Notes: a model not told the origin generated them from the letters alone. 64,000 nt of DNA from Epiperipatus broadwayi (GCA_028023455.1 JAQFVV010013303.1:1-64000), one strand, 5' to 3'. Shown: positions 24,690 to 39,600, counted from the first letter of the stretch. Numbers and translations: made by a program.

Positions 24690-27305
24690 TTTTTTAACTG
24701 TGATTGGTACTGAAGTATATATATAGTGAACTCTTAATTTACATGAGAATGATGTTAAAATATCTCATTATTAAATTTATATAGAATGGTAAGAAGATCT
24801 ATTAATATCAGAGTTAAGATATTAAAGACGTAAATATTTTTTTAACAATTTATTTTTCTGTATTTAAGAGCTCATCTTTAGTAATGTTGAAAACCTACAT
24901 AAAATATAACCTCTAAATTATCTCAGTTAAGTCATGTAAAAGTTATATATTAATAATAAAAAAATAGCAATCCAATTTTCTACTGCAGATAGAATACCGT
25001 TATTCAGAAATCCACATATATGAAGACTATTATTTTTCAAATCCTGTTTAGCCATTATGTTATTACTAAAATAAAGACTACAATTTCTGTAATGACAATG
25101 AAAAAGTTAAATTGTTAAGAAAATCAGATCAAAATGTTATTAGTGTACTATATTAATACATATAGTGAGCACAGTGTAAAATTGTGGCAATTTTACATTA
25201 AAATTCATTTCTCAAAACAAATGAAAATCAGGAAAAAATATGTTGATAGTTTCAAATAGCCAGACATGCATGTTTTTGAATAATACAACTGTACATGTCA
25301 TCTAAAAAAATAATGTATTTTAAAAGTTTCATTTCTTAAACAAATGAAAACAAAAACTTTTAATATCTAGATATTGCATATTAAACATCATAATGTTGCA
25401 AAAACATACAGAAAAGTATAATTCCACCTTTATATAAAATGTTGAATTGATATAAAAATTATATTTATCTATTATTGGTTTTGAATTAAGTATAAGATAT
25501 AAAAGCAAGATGTTTTACATCAAATGTTTATTTTCAAAATATCTACATACAAAAAAGATTATTAATCCTTGAGTATCCAGTTACTTTTATGGCAAACCAT
25601 AGTTTGTGAAATAGCATACAAAATTGATATGTTTCATTATTAAATTTTTGCTATATACAAAATGTCAAATTTTTTAATAATAAATAAATGTAGCAATGAG
25701 TTTAATTTTTTTTATTTCTGTTTAATTAAGCATTTTAAAGCAATATTCATTAATAAATGAAATTGAAATTACACTAATAATATATTTTAATTTTGCTAAA
25801 ATCCCCTTTTAAGCAATGTTTGTTAATAAGCCACATGTAATTTTTTTCCATTAATATTGTTTCAATTTAATTTTTTTTTATATATTTTAATTGGATAATT
25901 CAGTCAAACAATGGTCTTTTGAAAAAAAAACTTTTTTGAATATGTTTGGAGATAGATATTCAGATCTAAAATTTTAGTATAAAAAGTGTATTTATATATT
26001 GTATATTTTTATAATTAGATCTTTCATAAGTATAGAAAGCATTTTCATAAAAATCAAAAGGCTTACATATTTGCTTGAATGTCTATATTATAAATTTTAA
26101 AAATTAAAATAATTAATGCTTTGATTATTAAATATAATACTTTATTTATAAATGCACTATTATTAAAATTTTAAAAATATTTAGTTACATTTTTTGTTTT
26201 TTAATGTAATTACATTAAAAAATAACTAAGTTATTTAAACATGTCTGACAGGAAAAAAAAGTTGCTAAAAAGAAAAAAAAATTAAATTACAAATGCAATG
26301 TCATCTGATTAAGTATCTCCATTTCTTGATAAAAATAATAATTAAAATTCATAATGTCCTTAAAGTAAATTTATAAATTAAAAAATCAAGTGAGTTTGTT
26401 AACAGCAACAAATGCTGTAAAACCTGATTCATTGTCAATAACACACTAGAAGTAAAAGTTAGGCAATAAATGCTGGATTATTTTTTATACATTTCACCAT
26501 TTTTAACATCATACTGTGAGCGACTGTTCAAATTTGTAAAATTTCAGAATCTGAAAATGGTCAAGTATCAAGACTTTTAGAATAATATATTCAATATATA
26601 ATAAATAAATTTATTTTATGATAATAATAAATAATAGAGCTATTATTTATGAAAATAAAATACTTATTTAAAAAAATATTAATCATTATTTGTTATGTGT
26701 TTTTTAGTTGGGTGATAAACAGTTTAAACAAAGTGAACATTTAATGTTTTAAGTCATTTTTATTTTTTATATTCTCACTTAATCTTATCCATAAAAATGT
26801 ATGAAAATTGTGAGGGAAATTAATTAAATTAAATATTGGCAAAGATATGGTTAGGTGATTTATATAAATTCCTGCGAGCAGTTAAATGTGACAAATTAAC
26901 CAATGTTTTTAAGTAATAATAAACAAATTTTTTATATAATAAATAAATAATTTACTTTTATTTTTTTTATTTTTTTGATCTTTTATTGGTCTTTTCTATG
27001 TCAACTGTATGCACCATATTGCAATCATTCACCAGCACACAAACTTAGACCATTATCTTTAACTGTGCATGATTTTTTTTGAACTTCACAAATGAGGTAG
27101 ACATATTTTTTTTTTTGGACCACTTATTTGAATTATTATTAAGTTAGTGAAAATATGTGTGTTGTTACGGAATATATTTATCAAGATTTATACTGGAGGC
27201 ATATTGATGGACTAAACTATATTTTGGATATTTGCAATGGCTGTGAATTTTAATGTGACTAAGCAAATGAATTATATTTAAAAGTGTCATTGTTATCATT
27301 TATGA
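24690..27305. other. AT-rich, nothing recognised
   Basis: Very AT-rich, intron-like. I looked for exons continuing the 24043 frame and found none with both splice signals and coding character. Confidence 0.4.
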
Positions 27306-27309
27306 CCAT

Positions 27310-28560
27310 ACAAAGCAGACCACATATTTCTCAAAATTTAATTCAATTTCTGCCATCTATCACTTCTCTTCACATTGTTCCAGAAAACATTCTTATCTAT
27401 TCTTTTCATATGTGATATTTTTCTAGGTTTTTTACAATCTTTTATGACCCAGATTAAGTTTTCAAGGATTTATCTATCTTCATATGTTTTATAGCAACAA
27501 CACCATTTCAACATCCTAATTTTTTAATAATGTTATAAATACTTATTCTTTCTTTCATATAATTCACTTTTTGTTTCTTATTGATTTCAACATGCATCTT
27601 TATGGACATTGCTGTGTGATCTATAGTTTCTGTATTGCTTTTATATTAAATATCCAAGTCTCAGATCATTAAGTAAGTAAAAAAAAAAATTCAAGTATAT
27701 AGGCATATTTCATTTTATTAAAAAGTTGTTTTTATAAAAAAGTATTATATTTAAATTTAATTATACAATTAATTTCATCTATTATCTGATTAGGATATTA
27801 TAAATCTATCTATTTTTTTTTAAAGTATTGAACACTAGTATAGATCTTATAATATTTGTTAAAGTTTTGATGCATTATTTGAAACATCCACATCATTTGC
27901 AAAATCTATATGATTTAAATAATCTCTTTATTTTTATTCTCTAAAGTACTATTTTAATCCACACCTTACTTCCCACAAAACTGCTATAAAAGTTTAGGGA
28001 GGATAGAATTATCCTGTCATGTATCTATTAATAACAATTTTTTTAATATCATTGTATGGTTTAATCACTCTATTGCATTTTAATAAATATTTTCAAAATT
28101 TTTACCTTTTGACATTAATCTCAATAAAAATGTCCATAGAATTAAATAATCTTTCATAATATACAAATGCAATCAAAATGGCAGCTCATACTCTTTGGTT
28201 TTTTCTATAAACTTCTCTTAATATTTGATATGAATCTGCTATGCTACAATTATTTTTAAGGCATAGTGTTTTTTCATAGAACTGATAAAAAGCTGATATG
28301 TTCGTAATTTCTAATATCTTTTTTATTTTTTTAAATATCAATACTGCTATAATTCTCTTTCAATTTTCTGGAATATTTTTATTATCTAAACATTTATTAT
28401 TTAGCTTTACCAAAAAATTCTTTGTACCTTTATATACTTTTTTAAAAATTATTTATAATAATTTCATTATTTCGTGAAGCATTTTAATTTTTTTTATTTA
28501 AAATAGTTGACATTTCAAAAAATATTATCATAATTGTAAAGGCTGCTTTGTTATTTATTA
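27310..28560 (-). pseudogene. RTE-like LINE copy, decayed
   Basis: From right to left the minus strand shows a fingers block near 28230 (ADSYQILREVYRK), the following AAILIAFVYYERLFNSMDIF (near 28170), and a 3' end near 27310-27480 with the spacing seen in the 5340 copy. Palm residues are too damaged to read with confidence. It is one of at least six copies of this LINE in the window. Confidence 0.65.
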
Positions 28561-28564
28561 GTAT

Positions 28565-31500
28565 ATAGGTTTTATAGAACACTGTGCAATTATACAGAAA
28601 TGTATATGCACGATCTATTTTTAATCTAAAGCTCAACATTGCCTTGATTTAAAATCTGCCTCATTATATTAAATTAAATAAGAAATTATATAGATATACA
28701 AAATATATTTCATATGCATTTTAAAATTATACAAAATTATGTAATTAGTATATTATATAACTTCATTTTATAATATTTGAATAAGTGAATTTAAGATCAC
28801 TCTATTAACTTATTATGAAATGTAATACAATAGCCAAATTCACAATTGTGAATTATGTGCCTTATAAGCTCATAGAACTAAAATCAGGAGATCATCTTTC
28901 AACAGCTTTATCAAGCCTCTAATCACTAATTACAATAGACATAAATCTTATATATATATATTAAACAGATTTTATTAGTTTTATTTCTAAATGTCAAAAT
29001 GAAACATATACAACTATTAAATGTGATTCTCTTTATGGTTGACAAACACATATAAAATTATATTATGGATAGTTAGAAATTATAATCAATTTAATTGTTT
29101 GAAAATTTTGCTATAAATGTGTATATATAATTTATTTAAAGATATTAAAATTATTATAATATATATATTATAACCATATATTTTTGGCCTCGTGGATTAA
29201 ATATATGCTGTAATGCTTTAAAAAAATTTTTTTAGATTGTTATAAATAAATTTCCTTATTGATATTAAATTATAAAACATTAATTAAATGTTTTAATTTA
29301 TTGATTAAAACAATTCATTCAGCATATTAACTAATAGCTGCTTAATAAATATTAATTAGATTATTTAATGTTTGTTTAAAAATCCCAAGTTAATAATAAA
29401 GTTAAATGTTAAAGATATAGAGTTTAAATATAACTGATTGGGATAGGTTTTAATTTAAATAAGTTTTAATAGGTAAAAAGTTAGCTTCATTGTTTTAAAA
29501 TTTTTGGTTATATATAATATGTATGTGAGAGTGTATGTGCATGTGTCTTGAATAATTGGAAAGTTTAAAAGGAATTATTGAAAGTTATACTTTATAAAAG
29601 AGTACATTAAATAATAACAGTATTAAGAGTTTAATTAGAGCGAAAAGAGTGTTTGTGTTGTATAAAATTAATACATTGTCTTAAATAAATAAATAATTTT
29701 ATTAGAATTGAATAAATAGTTTATTTAATAATTAATTAAAATTAATAAATTTATTATAAAGTTCATTATCAGTCTAGATGTCACATGTTAAGAAATTATT
29801 CTTAGATGTTTTTAATGAATAAGTTCGAAGTTAAAATCTAACATCCTAGATAATTAGAAAGTTTAAAATTATGCTAGTAATTTAAATATCCCATCTCCAT
29901 ATGTTAATTTTGTTTGTTGAACTATGTCATATGATAAATAACAGTAGAAATCCTTTCACACGTGCAGGTGTTTTGGTATAAAAAGAAAACTAGAAATAAA
30001 AGTAATTATTGGATTGATTGTTTTTGTTTTCATTGTTATCTTCACATTTTTTTTAAATTTTAACTTGATTTTTTCTAAATGACTGGGTAAAAGTTAAAAG
30101 TTATCCTGGCAATATTATTCTAAATGCATGTGTCCAACTATTTATCAAACAGTAAATCATGGGAAGATGTGATAAGTTAAATTACTTTTTTAATGAAGAT
30201 TATAAGTGTTTTTAAATGGAAAAGCTAACTGAAACCAACTACAAATTGGAAAGCATATGGTTTGTCCTTATTAATTAATTCAAACTTTTGGCTATAAATA
30301 ACTATTGCTTTCAACACTTTACAAATATTATTATTATAATTTGTTATTGACATTAATCCTAATTATTAATGAAGTACTTACTAAGTTTTGATAAAGCTCT
30401 AATCTAAGGATAAATAATTTGAGTGAATAATAATTTATGAAAGACAATCAATCTTTAAATTGATTTGTAAATAAGTTTAAAATTCATTATATTTATGTCG
30501 AACAAAAAGAATAATAATGATGAATTATCTTAAAAGTATTAACATTATTAGGAAAAAAATAAACTACAATAGTTTATAATTGTATTATATAATTTTAATA
30601 AAGGAAAAAGTCGTAAAGGTCAGCGTTCTTTTCAATACTTTAGAAAAGACTATTTATTTGTTTTTCTACTAATGCAAATAAGCTAACACTTTATTGATAT
30701 AATTATTCATTCTGAATTCATCTACAGATTTGTATTTCTTATTTTGTGTATTTATTTGAAATATATTGTGTTACCTTGACAAATAAGAAATGATTTAAAC
30801 TTACATCATATGTTAATATTAAAGAATATGTGAAATTTATAGTACAAACATTTCACAAAAGAACTTATTGTTTAATATTCTCTCTCTGCTCATTTCTTCT
30901 CAAATTTATGCTTTAATTATAAATATTGTTATAAAGGAATTTCTGCTCTTAACTTTAATCTGCGTCTGCCCGAAAGAAAAACTTTTGCAGTATTTTTCTT
31001 GAAGATAGCAAAAGGGGTTTAAATAAAAGAGATTATTTTTATTGTAAGAGGAAAGAAACTTTAATCCATAATCTAAAATGGTAATATTTATCCTATATGT
31101 CTGGTAGTTTTAAAATTATTAGTTATTGTGTAATTTTTATGATTTATTATTATTTATATTATAAATATATTTACAATGGTACACATCCGTGAAGCAGATT
31201 GGGTAAGAAGGATTTTGGTAAGGGATTTATTTAAAAATTATTTATTGTTATTATTGAGAGTTTTCAAAATTTGATTTCAGACTAATGAATGAGTTATTGT
31301 ATCTAGGGTAGAGCACTCTTTTATATTTGATATAAATGTGAATGAATGAAACTATTTGTTAGTCAGTGTGTGTAAATTTAGACAGTGTACAAAGTTTAAT
31401 GTTAATATTGTTATGCAATTATGGTTTGTAGATGTACACATACAGTTAGACCGAATAGATGTGTTGTTAGACCTTTGAATGTGTGTGCAAGTTGAATAAT

Positions 31501-33295
31501 TATTTATTATCATTATTACCAAATTCATAGCTTTTATGGTTACTAATTGATACACTGTTTGAAATCAGCCATGAATTTGGCAACTTTAAGTGGATATTTT
31601 ATTTCTTTTTTTTTTTTGTATGCATTCAGCCCCTCCATAAGTGAAAGTGTGGTTTGCTTATTTGTCAGTATTGCCTGCACATAGTTATTGGGTATCTATT
31701 ATATTTTTGCCTATTCATATTTACATCACACTGATTTCAAAGCTTGTTTTACTTTGTAAAGTATAGAATATCCTACTGATGGACTGCATATAGGCACATA
31801 TTTATGGTATTTTTACTCTGAGTACATAATATTGAAAAAGACCATATTAGATAACTATGAGAATTTTTAGGTAATGATGGGTACTTTTATTGTAAATTCT
31901 TTAGGAATGTTTTATAAAAAGATACATTTCATTTGTCAAGTGTATCAATATTTTGTTAATCTTATTAAATTAATAAAAAAATGATGCTTATTGTAAATAA
32001 ATATTTTATTGTATAAATATTATCTTATACTGTAAATAAATATTTTTTTGATATTAATTGAATACGTTTCTGTTCATTATTACATTTGTTACTCAGAACA
32101 TCTAAAATAATAAAATTTTATTATTCATTATTTAATAAAAGTACATTTCAAATGGTCACAGAATTTATTTATCTGTTTACTTCTTATTTATTTACCTGCA
32201 TTATTAGAAGATAAATATGGTATTTATTTGTTTTATTTCAAGGGCATTTACAATATAGTTGGCAGCATAAAATATACCCTTCCTACCTGCTGCATTATTT
32301 CATGTTAGTACTTAGGGTAGAAATTAAATATTTAGAAGAATTTTAAGATGTTTTAGAAATGTTTTATTTGCTAGCCTCATGTTACTTTAAATAGTTAAAT
32401 ATTTCAGTATTGTGTATTAGTATATTTCTGCTTATCTATGAAACAAATGTTTAATGATAAAGCTAAAACATGAAGATAAATGTTTAATGTGTAGTTTGAA
32501 TCATTATTACTTTTTAAGAATTTTAAAATATACTACTATTATCATTCTTCTCTTACCAAGTACTTTTTTTAAATCCTGAGATATAGACATTTAGAACCTA
32601 AGATGAAATTATTTAAAAATGTAAGAAGAACATGTTTTTAAATTTTAAATAAAGTAAAAATCCTGAGATAAGATTTAAGTAGATATAATAACCTGATATT
32701 TTAGTAATTATAATTAGATATGTTATCTATCAGAGGACCCATAACTCTGTGGAAAATCCATAGGTATTATGGTGCCTACCTGGGTGTGTGGGCAATAATT
32801 AGTTATGTAAATCACAGAAGCATTAGTTAAATGAAGGTAAATAGTATCATAAAATCTATTATGCTTACATTAAAAATGAATTCAATTTGATATTATAAGA
32901 TGTTGTATTTAATTAACTAATGCTTTTTTTTAGCAAGGATCTCAAATGTAACAAAGGGCTAGTCATTTAAATGTACATGAAACATGGGCTGGATTTATTA
33001 TTCTGTGAACCAAAATATAAATTATTGACATTGTATCACATGGCTTAAAATGGCCTAGAGATAAGTGACTTTCATTCAGTATTAGCTAACATCTTCTGGT
33101 AGAAAAATGTTACAAAGAATCAAAGTAATAATTTTTGATTTTGTTCAAAATTGACATAAAACATTTAGAAGTCTGAATTTTTTCTGTTTTAATAACATAA
33201 GATATTAAACTAAAAATTTCTGTTTAGAAAGGAAATTAACCTGGCCATTGTTAAATATGAAGCATTTATAGACCATCAGTTAGTTGTATTAGAAA
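28565..33295. other. long AT-rich stretch, no gene recognised
   Basis: Nearly 5 kb without a supported element. A 38-codon frame at about 32713-32830 looks slightly protein-like but has no splice support. The rest is A/T runs and short (TATAT) patches. Confidence 0.4.
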
Positions 33296-33297
33296 TT

Positions 33298-33385
33298 AAA
33301 ATAATAATAATTGAATAGTTTTATTGCATTGGAGTTCATGAGAAAGTCGAATGCCAGAAATGCCTGAACTGGAATTTATATTATT
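33298..33385 (-). mobile_element. possible SINE B fragment
   Basis: It begins with AATAATAATAATTGAATAGT and TTTATTGC, the complement of the SINE B tail, as at 14165. Only the 3' end is recognisable. Confidence 0.35.
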
Positions 33386-33389
33386 TTAC

Positions 33390-34085
33390 TCTCCTGAATT
33401 TTATCCCTGTACCACTCCACCAAATCATGCAAACATTTCAGAGGTGTATCTTTTTAAGTATTGCATATTTACCATTACTATAATATTCTCTCTTTGTATA
33501 CATATAATATCCGACAAAATAAATATAGAATGAAACAATATTGGAATTAATTTTAGAATTTAATTTAATTTATCAATATATGAATAAAAACTATAGCTAA
33601 CTTATGAAACAACTGCCATCTCAAATAGTATTTACAATAGAATTTTAAAAAATTGAAATCTTGTTAATATCATCTAATATTGTTTCCATGCAATGGCTAA
33701 TCTTACATAATTTGTGAATATTTACATAATTATATTACTTATTTGATAAATTGCCAATCATATGTATAAAATATGCCTCTTGGATTTTACTGTTTTTTCA
33801 AATTATTTTCCACAAACAAAATAAAAAATTGTTAAAACAAAACCTTCTATTGCAAATAAATGAGTGCTCTTTCTGCAAAAGGATCAATATAATGGAAAAG
33901 TTTTTCAACAATTCTGTAGATATTGTGAAATTGAAATGCATTAATTCTATACTTAGATTTTATTTATTTGTATTTAAATATTTATTCATAAATCCCCAAT
34001 ATCTCGATTGTTGGATCAGAAATTTATTTTGTGGTTGTGTGACATTTTTTTGGCTTTATTTGACTTTTCATCATTAAATTTATAT
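33390..34085. other. AT-rich, nothing recognised
   Basis: It includes a 108-codon open frame (33751-34077) with low-complexity hydrophobic content. I regard it as chance. Confidence 0.4.
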
Positions 34086-34087
34086 AG

Positions 34088-34435
34088 TCTAGAGTAGGGT
34101 TTTACAAACTTTTTTAGGTGGATATCCACTTTCAAAAATGATAATTGTTTGGCATTCTTTTGTTTGTAATATATATTGCGAAGGAAAAAAAGGGGAGATG
34201 AATAAAAAAAAAATTATTTTATAACTTTTAATTTTTTATTGAAAACATTTAAAATAATATATATACACACACATTCATAATTACTAAATACATAATGTGA
34301 TATACAAATTAAACATTTATTGTCACAATATTTTCCTTTTCTTTAATAAACATATCAAATAATTTTATGTCTTAATATTTAGCATGTCCTATTTAAAATT
34401 CACCTTGTGAATCACACTTTGAGAATTTGATTTGA
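34088..34435. mobile_element. possible hAT-type MITE
   Basis: The left end reads TAGGGTTTTACAAACTTTTT and the right end is the imperfect complement (CACACTTTGAGAATTTGATT). Ends of the form GGTTCTCAAACTTT are common for hAT-type non-autonomous elements. I could not identify a convincing 8-bp target duplication, so this is tentative. Confidence 0.4.
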
Positions 34436-34439
34436 GGAT

Positions 34440-35700
34440 TTGCTTCTGGAAATTTAGTGCTATGGGGAAATTGATCTCTTTTCAGTTAGTAAATTTGAAT
34501 ATTTTGTAATTTTTTTTGCTTTTATAAGTTAACTCTTTTGTACTTATAAAGTAGAAATAACAGTCTATTGTATAATTTTGTGTTCTTTTTAAATCTTCAG
34601 TATGATAAATGGCTTGTTTTGTGAATAGTTTATCTATTTTGTGAACAGTCTTATACAAGTCACATCATATAGTAAAAATTTAATTTTTATTTTGATCATC
34701 CCTTTTACATTTGAGATAGCATTTTTGTAATTAATGATAAAAAGTTACTTTTATGATATTTAACAGGTAATTCATTATGTACACAGCGGAAGAAATTAAA
34801 ATGACGTAGCAGTACCATGGTGGATTAAACATTTAGCTGAACACAACGCTGGTAGAAAATCATCAAAAATAATATTTGAAGAAAAGAGTAATACATACTA
34901 TCTATCAATACTATGGTTTTTCAACACTTTTAAACTAGATTCATGATTGAATAGGGTTAAGAATATTTTATTACCTCTACAACCAAATTTATTCTGCCAT
35001 AGTTATTACATCTATCTTCCCACTGAAATAAATTATAATGATTTTATAGAAAAAAATTTGTTTAATGTTAATATGTTATTAATATTTTATACTGTGAATA
35101 TGCTAAATTGACTAAAATATAATCATTTTCTTGTTTTCTAAACTCATAAGAAAACTATTCATGTTTGGATTTAGATTAAAAACACCAGAAACGTATGTCT
35201 TATAGAAGAAATTGTTATTATGTTGAATTCAGATTAAAAAGTATGATTTTTTATGCATTAAAACCCTCAGAACAAAATTGTTATCAAACAACTACTATGT
35301 TTTCATACAGACTTTTAATTTAATAAAGGGTATTTGTTTTTATATTTTCAAATAGGCATTGATTCACTTCATCTTTTTTTATATGTTTAAATAGGTATTG
35401 ATTATTTCATTTTTTTAATCTATCAGTTATTTATTCACATCATCATAATCTTAGAGATCTATAATTTTGCAGTTAAAATGCATTATTTCTGCTTCAAATA
35501 TATAGATATTGTCCATGAAAAAATACTAGTTGCTTGTAGATTCACGTTTTAGTCAACTAGACATTATCATCTAGACTTACTTTTATACTGTCACCCAAAT
35601 GTCATTTGCAACTGTAGTGTTTTTAATTAATGTACATTATACAAATTTAACTTATTAATGTATACTTTTACTATATATCACAACTATCCTTTTAACAAAT
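34440..35700. other. AT-rich, nothing recognised
   Basis: No supported feature. Confidence 0.4.
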
Positions 35701-35704
35701 TCTT

Positions 35705-35810
35705 ATATGCAATTTATCCACTCTATTTTGAACACTTTAGCAAAAAAACCTTTTATTTTACATATATGTATATACAATTTATGTTTCGACTACCCTGCAA
35801 TCTTCTTCAA
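35705..35810 (-). repeat. repeat family H, copy 2, with hammerhead-like motif
   Basis: It matches the left arm of 2911-3070 (TATGCAATTTATCCACTCTA, TTTAGCAAAAAAACC, TACATATATG). On the minus strand 35781-35810 reads TTGAAGA, then A, GATT, a seven-base loop, AGTC and GAAACAT. That is the hammerhead core with one change in the first box (TTGAAGA for CUGANGA). Stem II is GATT/AGTC. Unlike copy 1 it is not palindromic. Flanking stems were not established. Confidence 0.45.
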
Positions 35811-35814
35811 TGTT

Positions 35815-36380
35815 ATGATATAATGAACAAAATAAAATACATAACTATATAAATAATACCATAAAAAATGTAAACAATAAAATTTAAAAAAAAAAAAAAA
35901 AAAAATAACATAAAATATAACAAAACAGAATAAAACTGAAATAAATATAAATATAATCTCACCAAAATAAAATAAGTTAGGTAATATAAAATAATATATA
36001 TAATATAAATATAAATTATATGTGTGTTTTCCTGACTGTATATATACATACTCATGAACAACTATTAATTTAAATATATTATTTATTTTTATTATTTTTA
36101 ATGATCTGCTACTTACTTTTATTCCTTATAAACTTAAACGTTAATTTTATTATCCCCATATTAATAAAATACTTATATTTTCATAAAATTCTCAGTTCAA
36201 CTTTAATTAAGTCAATTATTAAGAATAATCTTTTTAATTTTCAAATCACATAATATCTATTATTTTCTCATTTATTCTTCTGTTATTAATAAAATTATAT
36301 ATATATTAATATTTCAAAACTATAAATATTATAATCTTTTGTCATACCCGCTTTACTGCAAGTTTTTAAAAGTAAAAAAA
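35815..36380. other. AT-rich, homopolymer-rich
   Basis: An A-rich tract near 35886-35905 and short TAA/ATA runs. No gene is supported. Confidence 0.4.
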
Positions 36381-36643
36381 AAAAATGTTTTTTTTTAATG
36401 TGATGCACTGTGACTTCTTATATGGAGTCAGGAATCTCTCCACAACTATGCCCACAGAAACCTGTCAGCCACTTTACCTTCTATTTCCTGCCCTAAGTTT
36501 TCTCATATTCTGCTCCATCCCATTTCTACAACATTATCTTTGTCAATTCCATGGACTTTATATCTAACTCCTCTTTATCTTTTCCCAAACCCAGCATAAA
36601 AACCAATAACCCACTATCTATATAATCACTTTGTTTATATTTA

Positions 36644-39600
36644 TTTTTCCACAACTTCATTATTTGTACTCTCTACTTTCAGGCTTTTACATTCAATTAA
36701 TAAATGGCTAATATTTTCTATACTTTCCTTATACAACTTGCAGACTAAATTACCAACATTTTTCCATTTATGTGTATATTCCCTTGTTGCTAAAGATCCC
36801 ATTTTAGCCTTAAAACAGTAAACTATTATGCCGACTATTATCATAAATTAACTTGCACCCAATATTTTGTTTACTTTTATATATATTTAAACTTTTTTTC
36901 ATTCTCCTTACTAGTTCTCTATCTCTCCAACTATCTATTCTTTATTAATGCATCTATTCTTCTATCACATTCCTTAACATTATAACACTCAACAATTCTC
37001 CTAATACAATCATCCCTTCCTTTGTATAACTATACTGACATAAATTCTTTATCCAAATCTTCTGCATATCACATTACCTTTCTCACCCATCTTGTTGCCT
37101 GCTCTTTATTCATAATCCAATTAAATACTATTTTAACTATTCTTTTATTATTCATAAACTGCAATTTACTGAACATTTTCATTTTTCTTTTTGCATCTCT
37201 TATATAAAAACTTGATCATCCCATCCCTTCTTGAATTTCTCCTTTGCTGTCCACACATCTGCATCTAATGCATGTCTTTCTACTTCTCTTTGTACTTTTT
37301 CTAAGTAATCTAATACCCCTTTACTAACACAATATGCATTGTTACCATAAGTTAACCCTGGTACTGCCACTCCCATATAGTTCTAGCTACATCATATTTA
37401 TTATATGAAAACACTGTTAATTTCTTTATCAATCCCTTTTTTTTCTTTGCTTCATTTACCAATTGCTTCTCCCATTCATCCAAGCAATTTCTCTGATTAC
37501 TTAAGACATTTCTCAAATAATTATATCTATTCATCATACTTAACTTTATATCCCCTAATAAAAATTCTTTGTCTTCTCTTTCCCTGATATTAATCATCAT
37601 TACTTTTGATTTTTCTTCACTAAATTTAATTCCCATTTGTTTACCCACCCTTGTGCATGTCCTTAGCATAACTTCCATATCTTCCTTTTTTTCTGTGCAT
37701 AAAAAGGCATCATCCATAAATAAAAGACTTGATAATGTATATACTCCCTTGCCACTTAATGGTATCTCTAGCCTTCTTCCTAGTCTTTTTATTGCTCTCT
37801 CCATTTTCTCAAATATAACAAAAATAAAGTAGGTGACATAGGGCATCATTGCCTTAGTCCCATCCCATTTTTAACTTTAACTGATTCTATATTTCCTAAT
37901 TGATATGTATAGTAATTATTTTCATATAATTTCTTAATAATATCCACTAAATCTCCATCTATTTCCAAATTTACTAAACGTACCCATAATCTATTTCTAT
38001 TTACTTTATCATATGCCTTCTCTATATCTATAAAAACCTTATATAACTGTCTACCTGTATTTCTACTCATATCCATAAATTGTGTAACTACAAATAAATT
38101 CTCTTATATGCCTATCTGATCGAAAACCTCCTTGCATTTCTCCCACTGTATTATTTTCTTCCACCCATTTTGCAACCCTTTCAGCCACCATATATGGAAA
38201 AAGTTTATACAATACTGATATTACCACTATCAGTCTACAATTGTTTAACTTTTTATGATCTTTATCTTTGCCTTTAAATAGTAGCTTTACTTTTGTATTA
38301 CTGCAACTACCTGGAAAATCTTTCTTCTGTGCCATCTTATTAAAACATGATAATAATTTTAATTTTGTCCTATGCCCTAAATTTCATTACCATCTCTGCT
38401 GCCCATCCATACAAACCTGTTGTCTTTTTATTTTTTAATTTCTTCCCTGCCTCATTCAGTTTATTTTCTGCAAACCTAATATTTCTATTATTATATGCTC
38501 TCATGTTTGCTATTACTTTGTCTTTCACATGTACCATCTTTTCTATATTCATTACATACTTATTTAAGATTATCTCTAATTTTTCTCTACAGCTATACTT
38601 TATTCCCTCATCATCTAGTAATACTATTTCTGGCTCCCCTATATTCTTTCTTTTAATTTATTTCCAATTTTTTTACTCCCATCTCTTCCACTTTTATTAA
38701 TATCCTCCAACAAATTATTATTCAATTTCATTTTCTCTCTATAATTATCTATTTTAGCAAATTTCTTCTTCTCTAAGTACTTTTCCCATTTAGCATTAAT
38801 ACCTTTTTCACTTTCTTTGATCTTAATAGCACACTTATATTCTCTGCATGCTTCTTTTCTCTCTTTTACACTTTTACTAATTCACATTTTTTATTACTTT
38901 TATTCTTCTGAATATTCTCATCTAAAACCCTATTTGCCACTTTTTCTATTTCATCACACCAGTCCTTATATTCACCCCCAACCAACTTGTACATGGTTTC
39001 TTCAACTTTTATTTTATACTCTTCTAATTTATTCATATCATTCATTCTCCATCCACATCTTTCACTATCTTTTCTACTTTTATTACTATTTTCCATCACA
39101 TTACTAACCATTTCTATTATAAATAAATTATAATAATATTACATATTATCCATTATCAAACACCTTAATTTTTTGTATTTTATTCATTCCCTCTTTATCT
39201 AGTAATACATAATCTGTTGTATGGAATATGCTATTTCTAGACCATGTGTATTGTCCCTCATAAATATTTGATAAATTTCCAATGCTCATATTCACTCTCT
39301 GACAAAATTTTTTAAAAGCTGTCCATTCCTTATTACCTACACATCAATTTCTTCAATATGTCCATTCATATCTCCTATAGCCATTATTTTCTTCCCCTTT
39401 TCTTTATAACTCTGTATATCTTTAACTGGTTATTCATATATGCAACTATTCCTCTCCATTGTAGTTTGACTATCTCCAGTGGCTATATAACTTAGCCACC
39501 ATCCATTCTTGTCTTCCTAACCTTATCTCAAACCCCAAATGTTCTTGACATTTAACAATGTTTAAATATATTTTTGACATAATTCCTACATCCCCACCTC

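Noticed and set aside
32713-32830. 38-codon protein-like stretch (GPITLWKIHRYYGAYLGV)
   Set aside because: Neither side has a convincing acceptor or donor in the right phase, and there is no family match I can name.
33751-34077. 108-codon open frame
   Set aside because: Low-complexity hydrophobic composition, no domain, no GC or codon shift, no splice context.
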